A stretch of 64,000 nucleotides of DNA. Source: Saccopteryx bilineata. Lineage: Eukaryota; Chordata; Mammalia; Chiroptera; Emballonuridae. The notes under the pieces are model-generated. The model was not told the DNA's origin and made no database searches. It saw only the letters and a program-made list of their open reading frames with translations. The stretch covers positions 199,524,847 to 199,588,846 of the forward strand of contig NC_089495.1 in the NCBI RefSeq assembly GCF_036850765.1, read 5' to 3'. The translations under genes and the position numbers were made by a program. Positions 12,111-23,848 of this stretch are shown here, piece by piece; the stretch's first letter is position 1, and every line of letters begins with the position of its first letter.

Positions 12111-12819
12111 GCACTGAACAGAATAATACAATGACCACAATCCTGAGCCAACTCCACCGCGATTACCCAAGGACTCCTTTCTCTACTCCCCGGTGGTCTC
12201 CTCAGCCCCTTCCTGTCAGCCACCCAATTCCTCCTGCTATGCTCAGTGCCCCCAAAAGGATGTCTTATGCCCTCTAACCAGCTCATCCCCAATTGCCTCC
12301 TCCCACAGACCCTGTCCTTCTCTGGAACTAAAATCCTGCCTGGAAGGCAACCTCAGGAGACAGCAATGCCCAGCAGGCTGGCCCGGCTAAATAACACCCC
12401 GGGGTCCAGGTCACAGCAACAAGAAAACAGTTTCTCCCATTCCCACAGCCCTCCAGGATGTCTCAGACATGCCTGACCTCTGAAGGGGCGGGTAGCCCCC
12501 ACCCACCTATCCTGACTCCAGTTCCCAAGCCCGGAAAACCAGTCCTTCTCGAAATTAAGGCTCCAGGACAGGGAGGGATGCGGAGAGCTCAGAAGCCACA
12601 CTCAGGAAAATGTCAAATCAAAAAAACTTCTCGATTTGGGTACAATGCAGAGCAGGGGGTGCGGGGGGGGGGGAAGGGACCTGCTGGCTTCCCGGGTTCT
12701 TAATTTGAGGCTCCAAGAGGAAGAAATAATAACAACAATAACCACGGGGCTGCCGGCACAGCACTTCCTGCCCGGGAGGCGTCCCAGAAAGTGCTGACGG
12801 GGATGGCTGACAAGCCGCG

Positions 12820-13040
12820 TGCATTGTAATTCACACCATAACAGCATCTCCGGGCTCATGGATTTCTCATTGAAAAATTATGTGATGTCTTTTTGGAAAC
12901 CCAATACTGAGTTATTGATATCGTGAAGGCGGCAGGCTCGCCACTTCCAGCTTATTAGCTTTATACTTTCTGAAGGACTTTTTTTTCCCCTCTAATTTTC
13001 AACTTGGTTTTTCCTTTTCAGTTTAAATTGGATCATTGTG
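12820..13040. promoter_or_regulatory. Candidate conserved non-coding element
   Basis: Unique sequence with a sudden shift to balanced AT composition and words such as TTGATATCGTGAAGGCGGCA and CTTATTAGCTTTATAC. It is ORF-poor and repeat-free and lies immediately before a (TG)n tract. Inferred only from texture. Confidence 0.25.
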
Positions 13041-13045
13041 CTTGA

Positions 13046-13057
13046 GTGAGTGTCGAT

Positions 13058-13095
<38 letters not shown>

Positions 13096-13600
13096 CTGGG
13101 AGGGTATAAGTGAGGAGGGGTTGTGTGTCTGTAAACCTAACCTAGGCAGGAGGCACTTCCAAATCTGCATATCTGTGGAAATGTCCATGTGCAAATGTGT
13201 GCATTGTGTGTGCGCCTTCGTGTCTGATAGCCACGTCATACGAGCGCATCTTCATGTAGAGTTGCAGGTATGTGCATGGGCAGGCGTGTGTGTAGGTGTG
13301 TGAGCATGGCTGTGGTGTGTGTGCAGGGATATGTGGGCATATGTCAATATGTGTTTATATCTGTGCAGCCACATATATATTGGCGAGTGTGTCTGTGTAG
13401 CTGCAGGTTTATGTGCAGGTGTGTGTCTCAGGATACATAGCATGGGTGTATGCGTAAGTGTATCTTTATATCTCCATAGCCGTGTGCATGTGGGGGTGTC
13501 CATATGTCTGTCCACACATCATGGTGGGTCTGGGTCTTTATGCTCGTGTTCATATGTGTATACCCGTGTGTTTTGTGTCTGCACATGTGTGTCTGTGAGA
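13046..13600 (+). repeat. (TG)n microsatellite and degenerate TG-rich minisatellite
   Basis: A pure (TG)n run (13059-13093) is followed by 500 bp in which variants of TGTGTGCATGTG recur, with interspersed ATATGTG and GTGTCTG words. It resembles an old, decayed (TG)n-derived array. Reading frames across it (for example a 142-codon plus-strand frame) are byproducts of the repeat. Confidence 0.8.
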
Positions 13601-13609
13601 GGCAGAATC

Positions 13610-13790
13610 GCCATGCTGTTGAGAACAGGCGTTCTGGGATCACTCGGTTTGAGGACCAATACTAGTTGGCTTCTTGCCATCTTTGTGACTCTGGACAGTT
13701 TTGTGACCTCCCTGGGACTCAACTCTTCACCTGCAATGGAAGGATAACCGTAGCCTTATGACTAGAGCTGTGTGAGCATTATGTGGGCTG
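13610..13790 (+). mobile_element. MIR element
   Basis: The order CATCTTTGTGACTCTGGACA, CACCTGCAATGGAAGGATAA and AGCTGTGTGAGCATTATGTG follows the MIR consensus from core to 3' part. Confidence 0.6.
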
Positions 13791-13799
13791 GTGTGTTTA

Positions 13800-15577
13800 A
13801 AGCATGCATCGCAGAGCCCCGTGAGTGCTCACGTCACGCGAGCCGTTACACAGGTGACTCACAGCATCTGTGTCAGAGGTGGTGGCCCTACCCTGAAAAA
13901 TGGGAACTTCTGTTACTTGCTCTTGCCTGCTGGAGCTCCAGAATGTGATTTAAATCAGTTTCATGTCTGGTGTCCCCATGCACAGCCTGGGCAAAAAGGC
14001 TTCTGGAAATGACAGCCTCGGTTCCCTTTGAACCACACTGCTGGTGGACACGTGCCTGGCCCTGTCGAGGGGGCACAGGGGTGAGTCGGGCGGCATGCAG
14101 CTGCCCAAGGGCTCATGGCAAGAAGGACATGCTGGGCAGAGGTCTGGAAGGAAATCAGTGGGGTGTGTAGAGTGCTCTGAGACCTCACGGAAGAAGCCGT
14201 CCACCCCAGTACCGGGAAGAAGTACCTTCACAGAAGCACTGGCCTTCCACAGAAAAGAATTTCTGCAAAAATCCTGGGAGCCTAGGAAGAGGGAGGGGGC
14301 TTGTGTGTTTCCCCTGACGACCCTCTCTGCTCCTTGGAGGTGCGCGGGCTCTGAGCATTCAGGGGTGAACAATCAGAATCGCGTCTGGGGGGGCTGGGGA
14401 GGATTCATCCGAGTTGAAGGATTCCCATGGCGCAGAGAGGAGAAAGACTCATCCTGCAGAGCTGGTGCTGGCTTTCTCATCAGTGTAGTGAGCCACGCCA
14501 ATTAAATCCAGAAAAATAAAGAGATGTGACACTCAGCTGCTTGTACCCAAGGGCACAAAGTCTTCAAAACCTGGTGTGTGTTTTATACTGACAGATCGTC
14601 TCAATTCCCATTTCACGGGCTCAACACTCACGCGCAGCCATGTTGGACAGCACAACTGTAGACATCCGGACACAGTGGCCTGTTTACCGTGCCACGTCTC
14701 CAGGCAGCCCAAAAGGCCACTTTCCAATACTGGGGGGTCGGTACGGCACTTGAAGAACCAAGCTGGCCTCCTGGAAGGCAAGGAAATAACTTTCCTTTTC
14801 TCCGGCCACAGCTGCCACAGCCTGACAAGACCCAAGTTCAAGTCTCAGAGCTGAGAGCGCCGTGGCTACAGCCTGGTGGGGCGTGGGGGGCAAGCCTCAG
14901 GGGAGGGCGGGAGAGAGCTGACCTCCTGGACCAGGCAGTGGCAGGGGGGCAAGAGCTTGTGGTGGCATTCAGGGCAGAGGTGTGGGGCAGCAGAAAGGGG
15001 GAGGGGGAGGGGCAGAGGAGGGGAACAGCACAAACAAGACAGGAACAGACCCCACCCCGAGGAGCTGTCATTCTAAAGAGTGCCACCCCAAGTGCCAGCA
15101 CACGAATGGCACAATCAGTGCCGTGCCCCTTCTCTTCCGTCCCTGACACCCTGCACCTTACCGGACAGGCTTCTGCAGCCTCAACCCCAAATGGGACCAC
15201 TGGCAACTGGAAAGCGGGCTCCTTGACATGAACGTGAGAGAGATGGCTTGGACGCAGGAGGTCAACGGGGTGCCCCAAACTTACAAGCGTGGTCAACCTT
15301 TTGGGATGGACCCCCAGACCACACTCTGCCCAGCCCCATTCAGAACCCAGAAGGCATGGACCCGGACACAGCTCGGGGGTCAGTTTCTCCTTCCCACCCA
15401 CCCGGGGCTGACCTCCTGGAAGAGGTCAGAGCTCACTTAGCAGGTGGAGGCAGCCAACACCCCCGAAACATGTCAGAATCAACGGCTGCCCCTAAACACT
15501 GATAACACAGCACCAACACCAACAGGGACAAAGAGAAATGTCCCTTTCATTGGGTTCCTGTAGACACCCCAGATGGG

Positions 15578-15578
<1 letters not shown>
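13800..15578. other. Intergenic, unique and moderately GC-rich
   Basis: No gene is supported. Frames up to 187 codons occur on both strands at 14690-15400, but they overlap each other and have no recognisable motif or splice logic. A G-rich tract lies at 14995-15020. Confidence 0.5.

Positions 15579-15608
<30 letters not shown>
15579..15608. repeat. (AC)n microsatellite
   Basis: A pure AC run of about 15 units, followed by a pyrimidine-rich tail. Confidence 0.95.
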
Positions 15609-15611
<3 letters not shown>

Positions 15612-15744
15612 ATTTTTCTTTTCTCTTTTTCCTCTTTATTTTCTGTCTTACAGAGAAAGCGAAAGGCCCCAAGCATTTCCGCCCCAATCCCTTTCCATAG
15701 AAAAGGTACTCCACGCTTTGCCCCAGTAAATCTGTACCACTGAG

Positions 15745-16080
15745 TTAAAATGTGTTCTTTTTTTTTTATTATTAGATGAATTGCATCATTAAATTACATT
15801 ATAAAAGCTAAAAATGCACCATTAATTTTCAAAAACAATAGTAAATACATCTCATTTCTAATACATGATTCTGCATTTAATTTTTGCCCGGGGCCTCGCC
15901 GGGCTTTTTTCTCCGGCCTCACTGTCTCCCTTTATGCAAACTATATAAATGGAGCTAAATTGCCAAAGAAATTTTTTGCCAAATGTCCGTAATGTGAAAA
16001 TAAATGAATTTCTAATTGGCTGTTGCAAAAAGAAAAATTACTTTTTGATCTCAGCTCAGCCAAGCAAAAATCTACCTAGC
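15745..16080. promoter_or_regulatory. Candidate conserved non-coding element
   Basis: About 330 bp of unique AT-rich DNA contains homeobox-type words (CACCATTAATTTTC, GAATTTCTAATTGGCTG) and a short GC palindrome-like insert (GCCCGGGGCCTCGCCGGGC) that could form a stem. It has no ORF or repeat. Conservation was not tested. Confidence 0.3.
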
Positions 16081-16444
16081 TAGAGGAATCAGCGGCAGAC
16101 GCACAACAGGCAATGAACAGAGAGACGGAGGGCCGCCCGAGGGACTTGCAGAATGAAATGTCTTCTCTCTCCTCCCTGCCCTTTTCCGGCCCTCCAGGAA
16201 GTCCGGCCTCAAACCGGCCCAGCTGAGGGGCCTGGCAGGGATCCGGCCTCACAGGGCTCCAGTTCTCTGCCTTCACAGGGACCCTGAGACCCACCAGAGT
16301 GTCACTCTACATCCCCAACCTTATGTCCCCTCTGTTCCTTCTCTGGTCTGCAACCCCGAGCAAGTTACCTGACCCCTCCTGACCTCCGAGCCCTCCTTTG
16401 TAAAGTAATTAATCATCTCTGCACGTTGCGGGGTTGCCAAGAGG

Positions 16445-16700
16445 TATGACGGGTCGGATTGTGATCCCCTCCCAGATTCATATGTTGAAGTCCTAGCCCG
16501 CGTCTTGAAATGCGGCCTGATCTGGAGATGGGGTCTTGATAGAGGTCATCACGTTAAATGAGGTCGTTAGGGCGGGCCCTAATCCAATACGGTTAGTGCC
16601 CTTAGGAGGAAATCCGGACACAGAGACCCACACACAATGTGGAGACACGGAGAGAAGACAGCCATGTGCACATCACGTAGAGGGTCCCAGAACAGAGTCC
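16445..16700 (+). mobile_element. MLT1-type (ERVL-MaLR) LTR fragment
   Basis: It reads like the first half of an MLT1 LTR: GGATTGTGATCCCCTCCCAG, ATTCATATGTTGAAGTCCTA, a TTAAATGAGGTCGTTAGGGC segment, GGGCCCTAATCCAATACGGT and a GAGAAGACAGCCATGTGCAC segment. The 3' half is unclear. Non-coding. Confidence 0.75.
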
Positions 16701-17399
16701 CCCTTCGCAGTCCCAGGGGTCCGAGGCGGCCGCACACCATCTGAACGAGGTCTGTAAGCAGAAAGCAGAGCATCGAGGTGGCGTAGAAACACACAGTGGG
16801 CAGCGGTGCTAGGCGGGAGGTCTGTGCCTGACAGCCAACACCCCTGGATGTCTGCAGACCTCTGCTGGCCCACATCAGAGCTCCCCCCACACACAAGAAG
16901 CCTCAGAAGTAACTATGACCCCCTCCGCCACAGCATGGAGGATACTGAGGAGAATGCAAGAGGGGTTTGCACATGGACCTTCCACTTATGAGAACGAACA
17001 TGGTATTCCTTCAGAGAGCCTTCTTAGGAGGGCCAACTCAGAGGACGCAGGGGCTCCTGGGTCCCCATCCCTATTCCTAGGACCCAAGCTCCTATAATGC
17101 TTCCTCCAGTGCCAGAGCCCTGCCACCTAGAGTTTCTGTCATTTGCAGCCAACGAGTTCTGCCCAATATTAAACACTTGAGTTTCATATGTGTCCCGCTC
17201 ACCCTCTTGACCATATAACAACCTCCCACTACTCATGCTGTTTTGAGGGGCTCTTTTTGTTACCTGCAATTCAAAAGCTTCAGGTCAGACCCCAGACTGT
17301 CCCCCCACCACCACCTCAAACCCCTTCCCAGTGGCCCCAGACCTCAGACCTGACACTGGCCAGCGGCTGACCTGCGGACCCCGGAACAACTCCAAATAC

Positions 17400-17830
17400 T
17401 GAGCCGCAAACCAGGCGGTCGGCAAAAATAGCCTCTTTTCCCTTTGGTGTGCATATTAATTACCCTGAAACAGGTGCAGAAATCAACCTTGTTTATTATT
17501 ATTTCTTTGAGCCCCGTAATGGCAGGAGCTGTGAATAAATCCCTGTTAACCCGGGGAAAGGATTTATGACCCCAAATTTACACCAGTCACTGAATCATAG
17601 CACCTTTGCCGCCGACAGACTTTCTCGAGAACAATTTGCCCCGCGATTTGTCAGGAGGAAAATGGCCTCATATAAACGTTGGGAAGAAATAAATGCTAAT
17701 CCAAAGCTCAGTCTTTCATTCTCTTAATTGCCCAGAGAATTTAAAGGAGACAAACTTATTTACTCACGGCAGGAAGTGAGCTATAATAAAGCATCAGTAT
17801 TGTGGGCTGACATGGGTTCCTGACAGGGAG
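17400..17830. promoter_or_regulatory. Candidate conserved non-coding element
   Basis: A 430-bp unique block with words such as GTGCATATTAATTACCCTGA, CCCTGTTAACCCGGGG, TTTATGACCCCAAATTTACA and AGCTATAATAAAGCATCAGT. Its low CpG decay and balanced composition contrast with its GC-rich flanks. This resembles a developmental enhancer but rests on texture alone. Confidence 0.32.
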
Positions 17831-17834
17831 GGGG

Positions 17835-18350
17835 GAGGGGACCTGGAGATCTTTGGGGGGGGGGGCTGGGGGTGAGACCACTGGGCATGGAGACAGCTGG
17901 GTGGTTCAAAGGCTCTCCTGCATTTTAAAGAGGTAAGCTCCAAGAGTTGAGTTCATTCAAAGCAGATAAATGGTTGGGCTGACATATCAGTCCTTCCCTC
18001 ACCCCACCCTGGGGCTCCCTAGTCCCCAAACTGGCCACAGGAAGGGTCCCTGGGAAAATGGCAGATTAAGCCCTCCACGCTGTCCTGGGGGAAAAGAAGG
18101 GACACTCAGAAGCCAGCCAGGAAAGCGTGCAGGGAGAGGTGCCCACGGGGTTGGCGGCAAGGAGCAGAAGTGAGCTTCCCGCGGGAGGCTGAGTGCAGCC
18201 GGACCCACTGGCCGTCCTCACGGACCAGCGTGAATGATGCCGTGGGGGGCGGCGTGGTGTTTGATCCGTGTGGCTGTTCACTGCGGACCCGGCAGACCGT
18301 CTCGGGACAGAGACCAACACTCCAGGCTTCTCCCATCCAGTCTCCTCTCC
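17835..18350. other. Intergenic, nothing recognised
   Basis: GC-rich sequence with G-runs near 17860. Frames on both strands are composition-driven. Confidence 0.5.
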
Positions 18351-18586
18351 GTCCTGTCCAGTCTTCCTCTGGGCACAAGGGACAGGGATGCCAGGGCCCC
18401 AGCTCGGGGCTTGCACCCTCCCTACCCGGCCCCTGGACTTCTCTCCCTTGTCCCCACCTCACCCGACCGTCCTGTCCAGTCTTCCCCTGGGCACAAGGGA
18501 CAGGGATACCAGGGCCCCAGCTCGGGGCTTGCACCCTCCCTACCTGGCCCCTGGACTTCTCTCCCTTGTCCCCACCTCACCCGACC
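18351..18586 (+). repeat. 118-bp direct tandem duplication
   Basis: Two adjacent copies (18351-18468 and 18469-18586) begin with GTCCTGTCCAGTCTTCC and differ at only about three positions by eye, for example CTCTGGGC/CCCTGGGC and GGGATGCC/GGGATACC. Such similarity implies a recent event. The 203-codon and 142-codon frames crossing it simply repeat the same peptide. Confidence 0.95.
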
Positions 18587-18961
18587 GTCCCCAGCTCTGA
18601 TTCACTCATGTTCTTAAAGCCATCCTCAGAGTGGCAGAGAGTGTCTGGGTCTGAATTCAAGCACAGCCGCTGGCCAGCTGGGGGGTCAGGCGTTCATTCG
18701 TCAACCTGTCTGTGCCTCCCGTTTCCTCCTCCGGACCGGGTTCTGCATTGGGTGGCTGGGCTGTGTTATATTTTTTCTTAGCTTTAACTTCTTTAATTAT
18801 ACAATTAATGTGTAATGCTCTTTTCACCATTGAAAATAAAATACAGAGATATATATAGAGACAGTAACCCCTGGGGTCAACCCTTATTTTCAGTTTGATG
18901 TGTTTCCCACCAGACCTTGGTCTTTCTCTTTTGTTCTAATGATCTTACACACACGTGGTTG

Positions 18962-18984
18962 TACACACACACACACACACACAC
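18962..18984. repeat. (CA)n microsatellite
   Basis: About eleven perfect CA units. Confidence 0.9.
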
Positions 18985-19524
18985 CTGTGTACCCACAGGA
19001 AAATACACGGTGTTGCTTTGTGGGCTTGTATTTTAACGCAAATAAATTCTCGTTTCAAGTTACCATTCAGCAAACTCGCTTCTATAACCCAACAGTGTCT
19101 TGGAGATGTTTCCGTTTTGAGAGGAATATCTCCGTTCCGTTGTCGGCTGTTGTGAGGCACCCCACAATTTGGATGTGCCGTTGTTTACGTAAGCCACCCC
19201 CTAATGCCTGCCATGCGGGTTGCTCCTGACATTTCGCCTCGCTGGAGAATTTTCCAACACCGACTCCGCCACCTCCGACGGGTTAAAGCACGTCATGAGG
19301 TCAGCTTAGGTTCCCAGCGTGGGAAAACAGGCTCCGTGTCTCCCTGAGAAGGACTGAAAAATACCGTGTCCACGATCTCCGATGTATCCTGGCCCACTCT
19401 CTGCCACAACTACTTCCATTTCTCCTGCATTCAAAATGTGCTCCTTCTCTTCCCTTACCTGCAAACAAATCGCCCTTTTATGGCTTCACGCTCAGGCATA
19501 ATGTCTAAGATCTTACATTTTTCT

Positions 19525-20035
19525 CTTGGCCTGCTCAGGCTGCCATAACAAAACACCACAGACCAGCTGGCTTGAACAACACACATTTATTTTCTCACAG
19601 TTCTGGAGGCCGGAGGCCCGGATCCGGGACCCAGCACAGTGGTCAAGTGCGGGCTCTCTTTCCGGGCTCCAGACAGCCACTCGTCCACCGTGCCTTCCCA
19701 GGGCCTGTCCGAGTCCTACGATCAGTTCTTTTGCAAGCCGGAGCCAGTGGTGAAAATTCAACCGAGTCTGAAGGCCGGAGCACCCGGGGAGTCGATGGTG
19801 TGAATCTATTTCAAGGGCAGGAGAGAATGAGGTGAGATGCCCCAGCTCAGACCACTCTTATGTCCATTCAGGCCCTCGACTGATTGAGTTAGGTCCACCT
19901 CCAGTGAGGAGGACCATCTACGGACCCAGTCCATCCATTCACATGCTGACGTCATCCGGAAATACCCTTACAGACACACCCAGAAGTCATGCCAGGTCTG
20001 GGCTCCCTGTGGCCAACCGAGTTGACGTAAAGTTA
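19525..20035 (-). mobile_element. MLT-type (MaLR) LTR, reverse
   Basis: On the minus strand this follows an old MaLR-type LTR. On the plus strand it shows GCTGCCATAACAAAACACCA, CACATTTATTTTCTCACAGT, TCTGGAGGCCGGAGG, and near its end TTAGGTCCACCTCCAGTGAG. No internal retroviral genes accompany it. Confidence 0.65.
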
Positions 20036-20394
20036 ATAACGACGCACGCCGAGGAGGTGAGAACGCTGCTATCCTCATTTTAAGGGTGAGAAGACCAAGC
20101 TTCAGTGTCTTCTAGGTTTGGGTTCCTCCAGAAGGAAACCATGAAACAAGGGTTCAAGTGCAAGTTGATTATTGTGGAAGGTGATCCCTGGAAACACTGA
20201 TGGGCAAGGGAGGAGGTGAGGAAGAGAAGGAAAAGAAACCAGAAAAGAGAGAGAACGTTATCGGCCATGTTGCAATGTAGGGGCAACGAGGTCCTCGGGG
20301 ACATCCCCCACTCCCCAGGTGGGCGGCTGGGGTCTGTGTCCACCACCTGGCTGCCATCCATCGAGGCAGCCTCTAGAACAGGAGTCTCCAATAC

Positions 20395-20780
20395 TTTTTT
20401 TTTTTTCTGAAGCTGGAAACGGGGAGAGACAGTCAGACAGACTCCCGTATGCGCCCAACCGGGATCCACCCGGCACGCCCACCATGGGGCGACGCTCTGC
20501 CCACCAGGGGGCGATGCTCTGCCCCTCCGGGGCGTCGCTCTGCCGCGACCAGAGCCACTCTAGCTCCTGGGGCAGAGGCCAAGGAGCCATCCCCAGCGCC
20601 TGGGCCATCTTTGCTCCAATGGAGCCTTGGCTGCGGGAGGGGAAGAGAGAGACAGAGAGGAAGGAGGGGGTGGGGGTGGAGAAGCAAATGGGCGCTTCTC
20701 CTATGCCCTGGCCGGGAATCAAACCCTGGTCCCCCGCACGCCAGGCCGACGCTCTACCGCTGAGCCAACCAGCCAGGGCC
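20395..20780 (-). mobile_element. Rhin-1-type tRNA-derived SINE
   Basis: A full-length minus-strand SINE with a poly-T start (the reversed A-tail), body, and tRNA-related head ending in TGAGCCAACCAGCCAGGGCC. The head carries A/B-box-like words (AATCAAACCCTGG in reverse). It is flanked by CTCCAATAC duplicates. The module ...CTCTGCCC is present three times with variation. It contains a CTCF-like core at 20501-20513. Confidence 0.93.
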
Positions 20781-21159
20781 TCCAATACATTTTACTTCCT
20801 TTGCATCCTGAACCACCCCAAGGCCAGAAAAGGCACTACCAAACTCCAAAGCGCTCCATCTTGACCATGCTCTTGGGAATGAAAGTTTCCAGACTGGGGG
20901 GCAGGTGGTGATAGAAGCCAGCAGCCCCAGGGCAGACCCTCTGTGGAGCTGTGGTCTGAAGAGTGAGGTCAGAGCTCTTCCTTCAGAGCTGGCTGGGGAG
21001 AAGAGGAGACCAGCGTGGGGGGGGGGGGGGGTCTGGAGCGAGGACAGAGACTTGGGCTGAACAGACAGAGGGGACAACTTCATGATCAGGGTCCATATAA
21101 GACACTGCTAATAACAGCTCCAAGCTAATGGCACTGGCCATTGTCAGGCCCTACTAGAA

Positions 21160-21310
21160 TGCAAGTGCCTTGTGTCACCTTCACAGGGGTTCTGTAAAAG
21201 GGACAGTCACCCTCCTCTTGCAGGCGAAGATGTTCAGGCTCAGACAATGGTCCAAACTCACAAAGCCAGTTAGCATCAGGGCTGGAGTTTGCAACCTTCA
21301 TGCATACTGG
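21160..21310 (-). mobile_element. MIR-like element
   Basis: CTCACAAAGCCAGTTAGCAT and CAGGCGAAGATGTTCAGGCT align with a MIR in reverse. Diverged. Confidence 0.5.
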
Positions 21311-22489
21311 AGAAATCACCCTTCCAAGTGTTGTTCTCAGCTCTAGGGGGGGTGGGGGGGGGACAGCAGCAAACAGGAAATATGACACCTGACCTCAGGG
21401 GATCCGTAGTCTCTGGGGAAAACAGACCACAGCAAATAAACAACTAAATGGCATGTCAGATGGTGCTGGGACTAACAAACTAATAATAGTAAGGCAGAAT
21501 GAGGGTGGCAGTGTGTACCAAGTGGAGACAAGGGCACAGGAGTGCCCAGAGAAGGCCTCGCTGACATCTGACATCGGACCCGCAGGAAGCCAGAGAGAGG
21601 ACCTGCAGAGAGGTCGTTCCAGATGGGGGCACAGCTGGGGTGGAGGTCTGGAGGCTTATGAGGAAGAGCAGGCTGGAAGGAGACAAGAGCAGGGAACAGG
21701 AGGTCAGAGAGCACAAGGGGGAGGTGGGGAAGGTTGTGTAGAGTTTGAAGGGAAGGTCAGTGCGAGGACTGGACTTACCCTGAACAAGAACGAGAACAAG
21801 GTGAGGACATGACCTGATTTCATTTTCACAGCATTCCTCTGAACTTTGCACCCGCCCAGCAGGATCCTCTTGCGGGGCTGGGAGGTCAGGTTTAAGGCAG
21901 GAAAGAGCTTTGGGGACCCTCGCCCCCGCCATATCCCCAGCCCCTCTGAGCTCCCAGCTCCTGGTGCTTCTCTCCATGCCCACTACCCATGAGCTACCCT
22001 CCCTTCTCTTCCTCCCTGAAGTCACCCACTTCCCCAAGACAAATGGCAGCTTCTTCCTGCCATCCGTCACTGCTCCTGGGCCCATCCATTAGCAGCTGCT
22101 CCCCTGTCCAGCCCCCAGCCCCGCCGGCCTTGCTCAGGGAACGGGTCCATTGATCAGAGACCCATCTGCCACTTGTCACATCCTGGCCGTTGTGACAGCA
22201 GGCTGTTGTGACAGAACTGTTGCTGGTCGGGCCAGCCTGAGGCCAAGGGAGCGATGGAACAGCCCAGGCCCAGGACCCGACAGGGAGGGAGAGCAGGGGA
22301 AAGAAGTGGCTGGGCCAGAGGCTGCTGTCTGAGGTCCTCCGGGGCAAAGCAGGGTCGGTTCCTCAGGACAGGCTCTGTGCTAACCCTGATGCACAAGGTT
22401 GGGAACACCCGATCAGAATGTTGAGGGTTCTTCCCCTCTCAAATCCAGCTCTCCCCCAACTTCTTCATCTGCCTCAAGTTGCCAGGCCA

Positions 22490-22685
22490 GGCCCTGGCCA
22501 GCTGGCTGAGTGGTAGAGCATCAGCCTGACATGTGGATGTCCCGAGTTCGATTCCCAGTCAGGGCACACAGAAGTGACTCAACTTCAAGTTGATGCTTCT
22601 CTTCCTTCCTGTCTGTCTCTCTGTTTCTGTGTCTTTTTCTGTCTCTCTCACACACACACTAAAAGAAAAATATATATATAAACCT
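22490..22685 (+). mobile_element. Short tRNA-derived SINE (Rhin-related)
   Basis: The tRNA-like head GCCCTGGCCAGCTGGCTGAG, with GTTCGATTCCCAGTCAGGGC as its B-box region, is followed by a short pyrimidine-rich tail and an A/T-rich end. It lacks the long body of the eight full-length copies. Confidence 0.85.
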
Positions 22686-23182
22686 CCCCTCCCCTACTAG
22701 AATTATGTGGCTCAGAATATCTGCAGTGCAAAGGTTGAGAAACTGCAGGAATAGAGACTATTTAAGCCCATTCATCCCTCTATAGAAGGAAAGCCAAGCT
22801 TCCAGCTCTTAATCCTGCAACTCAAGTTTTCACCACAAGGTGGCGATTGAGCTAGTGCCTCTTTTTCTTAGGCTGATGGATAAGCCGGAGCCTAGATAAA
22901 CAAATTATTCTCTTCTCCCTTTTTTCTCTTTTAAATTTTATTTAAATATATATTTATTTTAACACCCTATGTAACATTGATCAATAAGAGTACAGGTTTC
23001 AGGTAAACGTTTCTATAACATTTGAATTGTTGATTGTGTTGTATACCCATCACCCAAATTCAAATCACTTTCAGTCACCTTATATTTGTCCCTCTTTACT
23101 TCCTCCCCCCCCTTTCCCCTCTTCCACATCCCTCTCCCCCTTGTAACTATTTCACTTTTATCTATGTTCACGAATCTCAGTT

Positions 23183-23462
23183 TTATATCCCACCTATGTG
23201 TGAAATCATATAGCTCTTAGCTTTTTCTGATTTACCTATTTCACTCAGTATCATGTTCTCAAGGTCCATCCATGTTGTCATAAATGTAACGATATCATCC
23301 TTTCTTATGGTTGAGTAGTATTCCATAGTATATATGTACCATGTCTTCTCTATCCAATCCTCTATCGCGGGACACTTTGGTTGTTTCCAGGTCGTAGCCA
23401 CTGTAAATAGGCTCTCCGTTCCCTTCTCCCTCTCTTCTTCTGCTGATATACCCATTATTCTT
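23183..23462 (-). pseudogene. Chimeric L1 ORF1-ORF2 reading frame
   Basis: On the minus strand, IMGISAEEEREKGTESLF (ORF1, end of the coiled-coil/start of RRM region) is followed in frame by TVATTWKQPKCPAIEDWIEK and TWYIYTMEYYSTIRKDDIV (C-terminal segment of ORF2), ending at the stop at 23183. The reverse-transcriptase and endonuclease regions are missing. The frame runs upstream into the SINE, so it is not an intact gene. Confidence 0.85.
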
Positions 23463-23848
23463 TCTTTTTTTTTTTTTTTTTTTTTTTGTATTTTTCTGAA
23501 GCTGGTAACGAGGAGGCAGTCAGACAGACTCCTGCATGCGCCCCACCGGGATCCACCCGGCACGCCCACCAGGGGGCGATGCTCTGCCCATCCGGGGCGT
23601 TGCTCTCTTGCGACCAGAGCCACTCTAGCACCTGAGGCAGAGGCCATGGAGCCATCCCCAGCACCCGGGCCATCTTTGCTCCAATGGAGCCTCAGCTTCG
23701 GGAGGGGAAGAGAGAGACAGAGAGGAAGGAGAGGGGGAGGGGTGGAGAAGCAGATGGGCACTTCTCCTGTGTGCCCTGGCCAGGAATCAAACCCGGGACT
23801 TCCGTACACCAGGCCGATGCTCTACCACTGAGCCAACCGGCCAGGGCC
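23463..23848 (-). mobile_element. Rhin-1-type SINE inside L1
   Basis: A full-length minus-strand copy with a long poly-T start and head ending GAGCCAACCGGCCAGGGCC, flanked by CCATTATTCTT (23452-23462; 23849-23859). It interrupts the L1 ORF1 remnant, so it is younger than that L1. It contains a CTCF-like core at 23566-23578. Confidence 0.95.

Noticed and set aside
13319..13747. Cys/Val-rich 142-codon frame
   Set aside because: Derived from the TG-rich array.
18170..18781. 203-codon plus-strand frame
   Set aside because: It crosses a direct duplication and repeats the same peptide; no motif or splice support.
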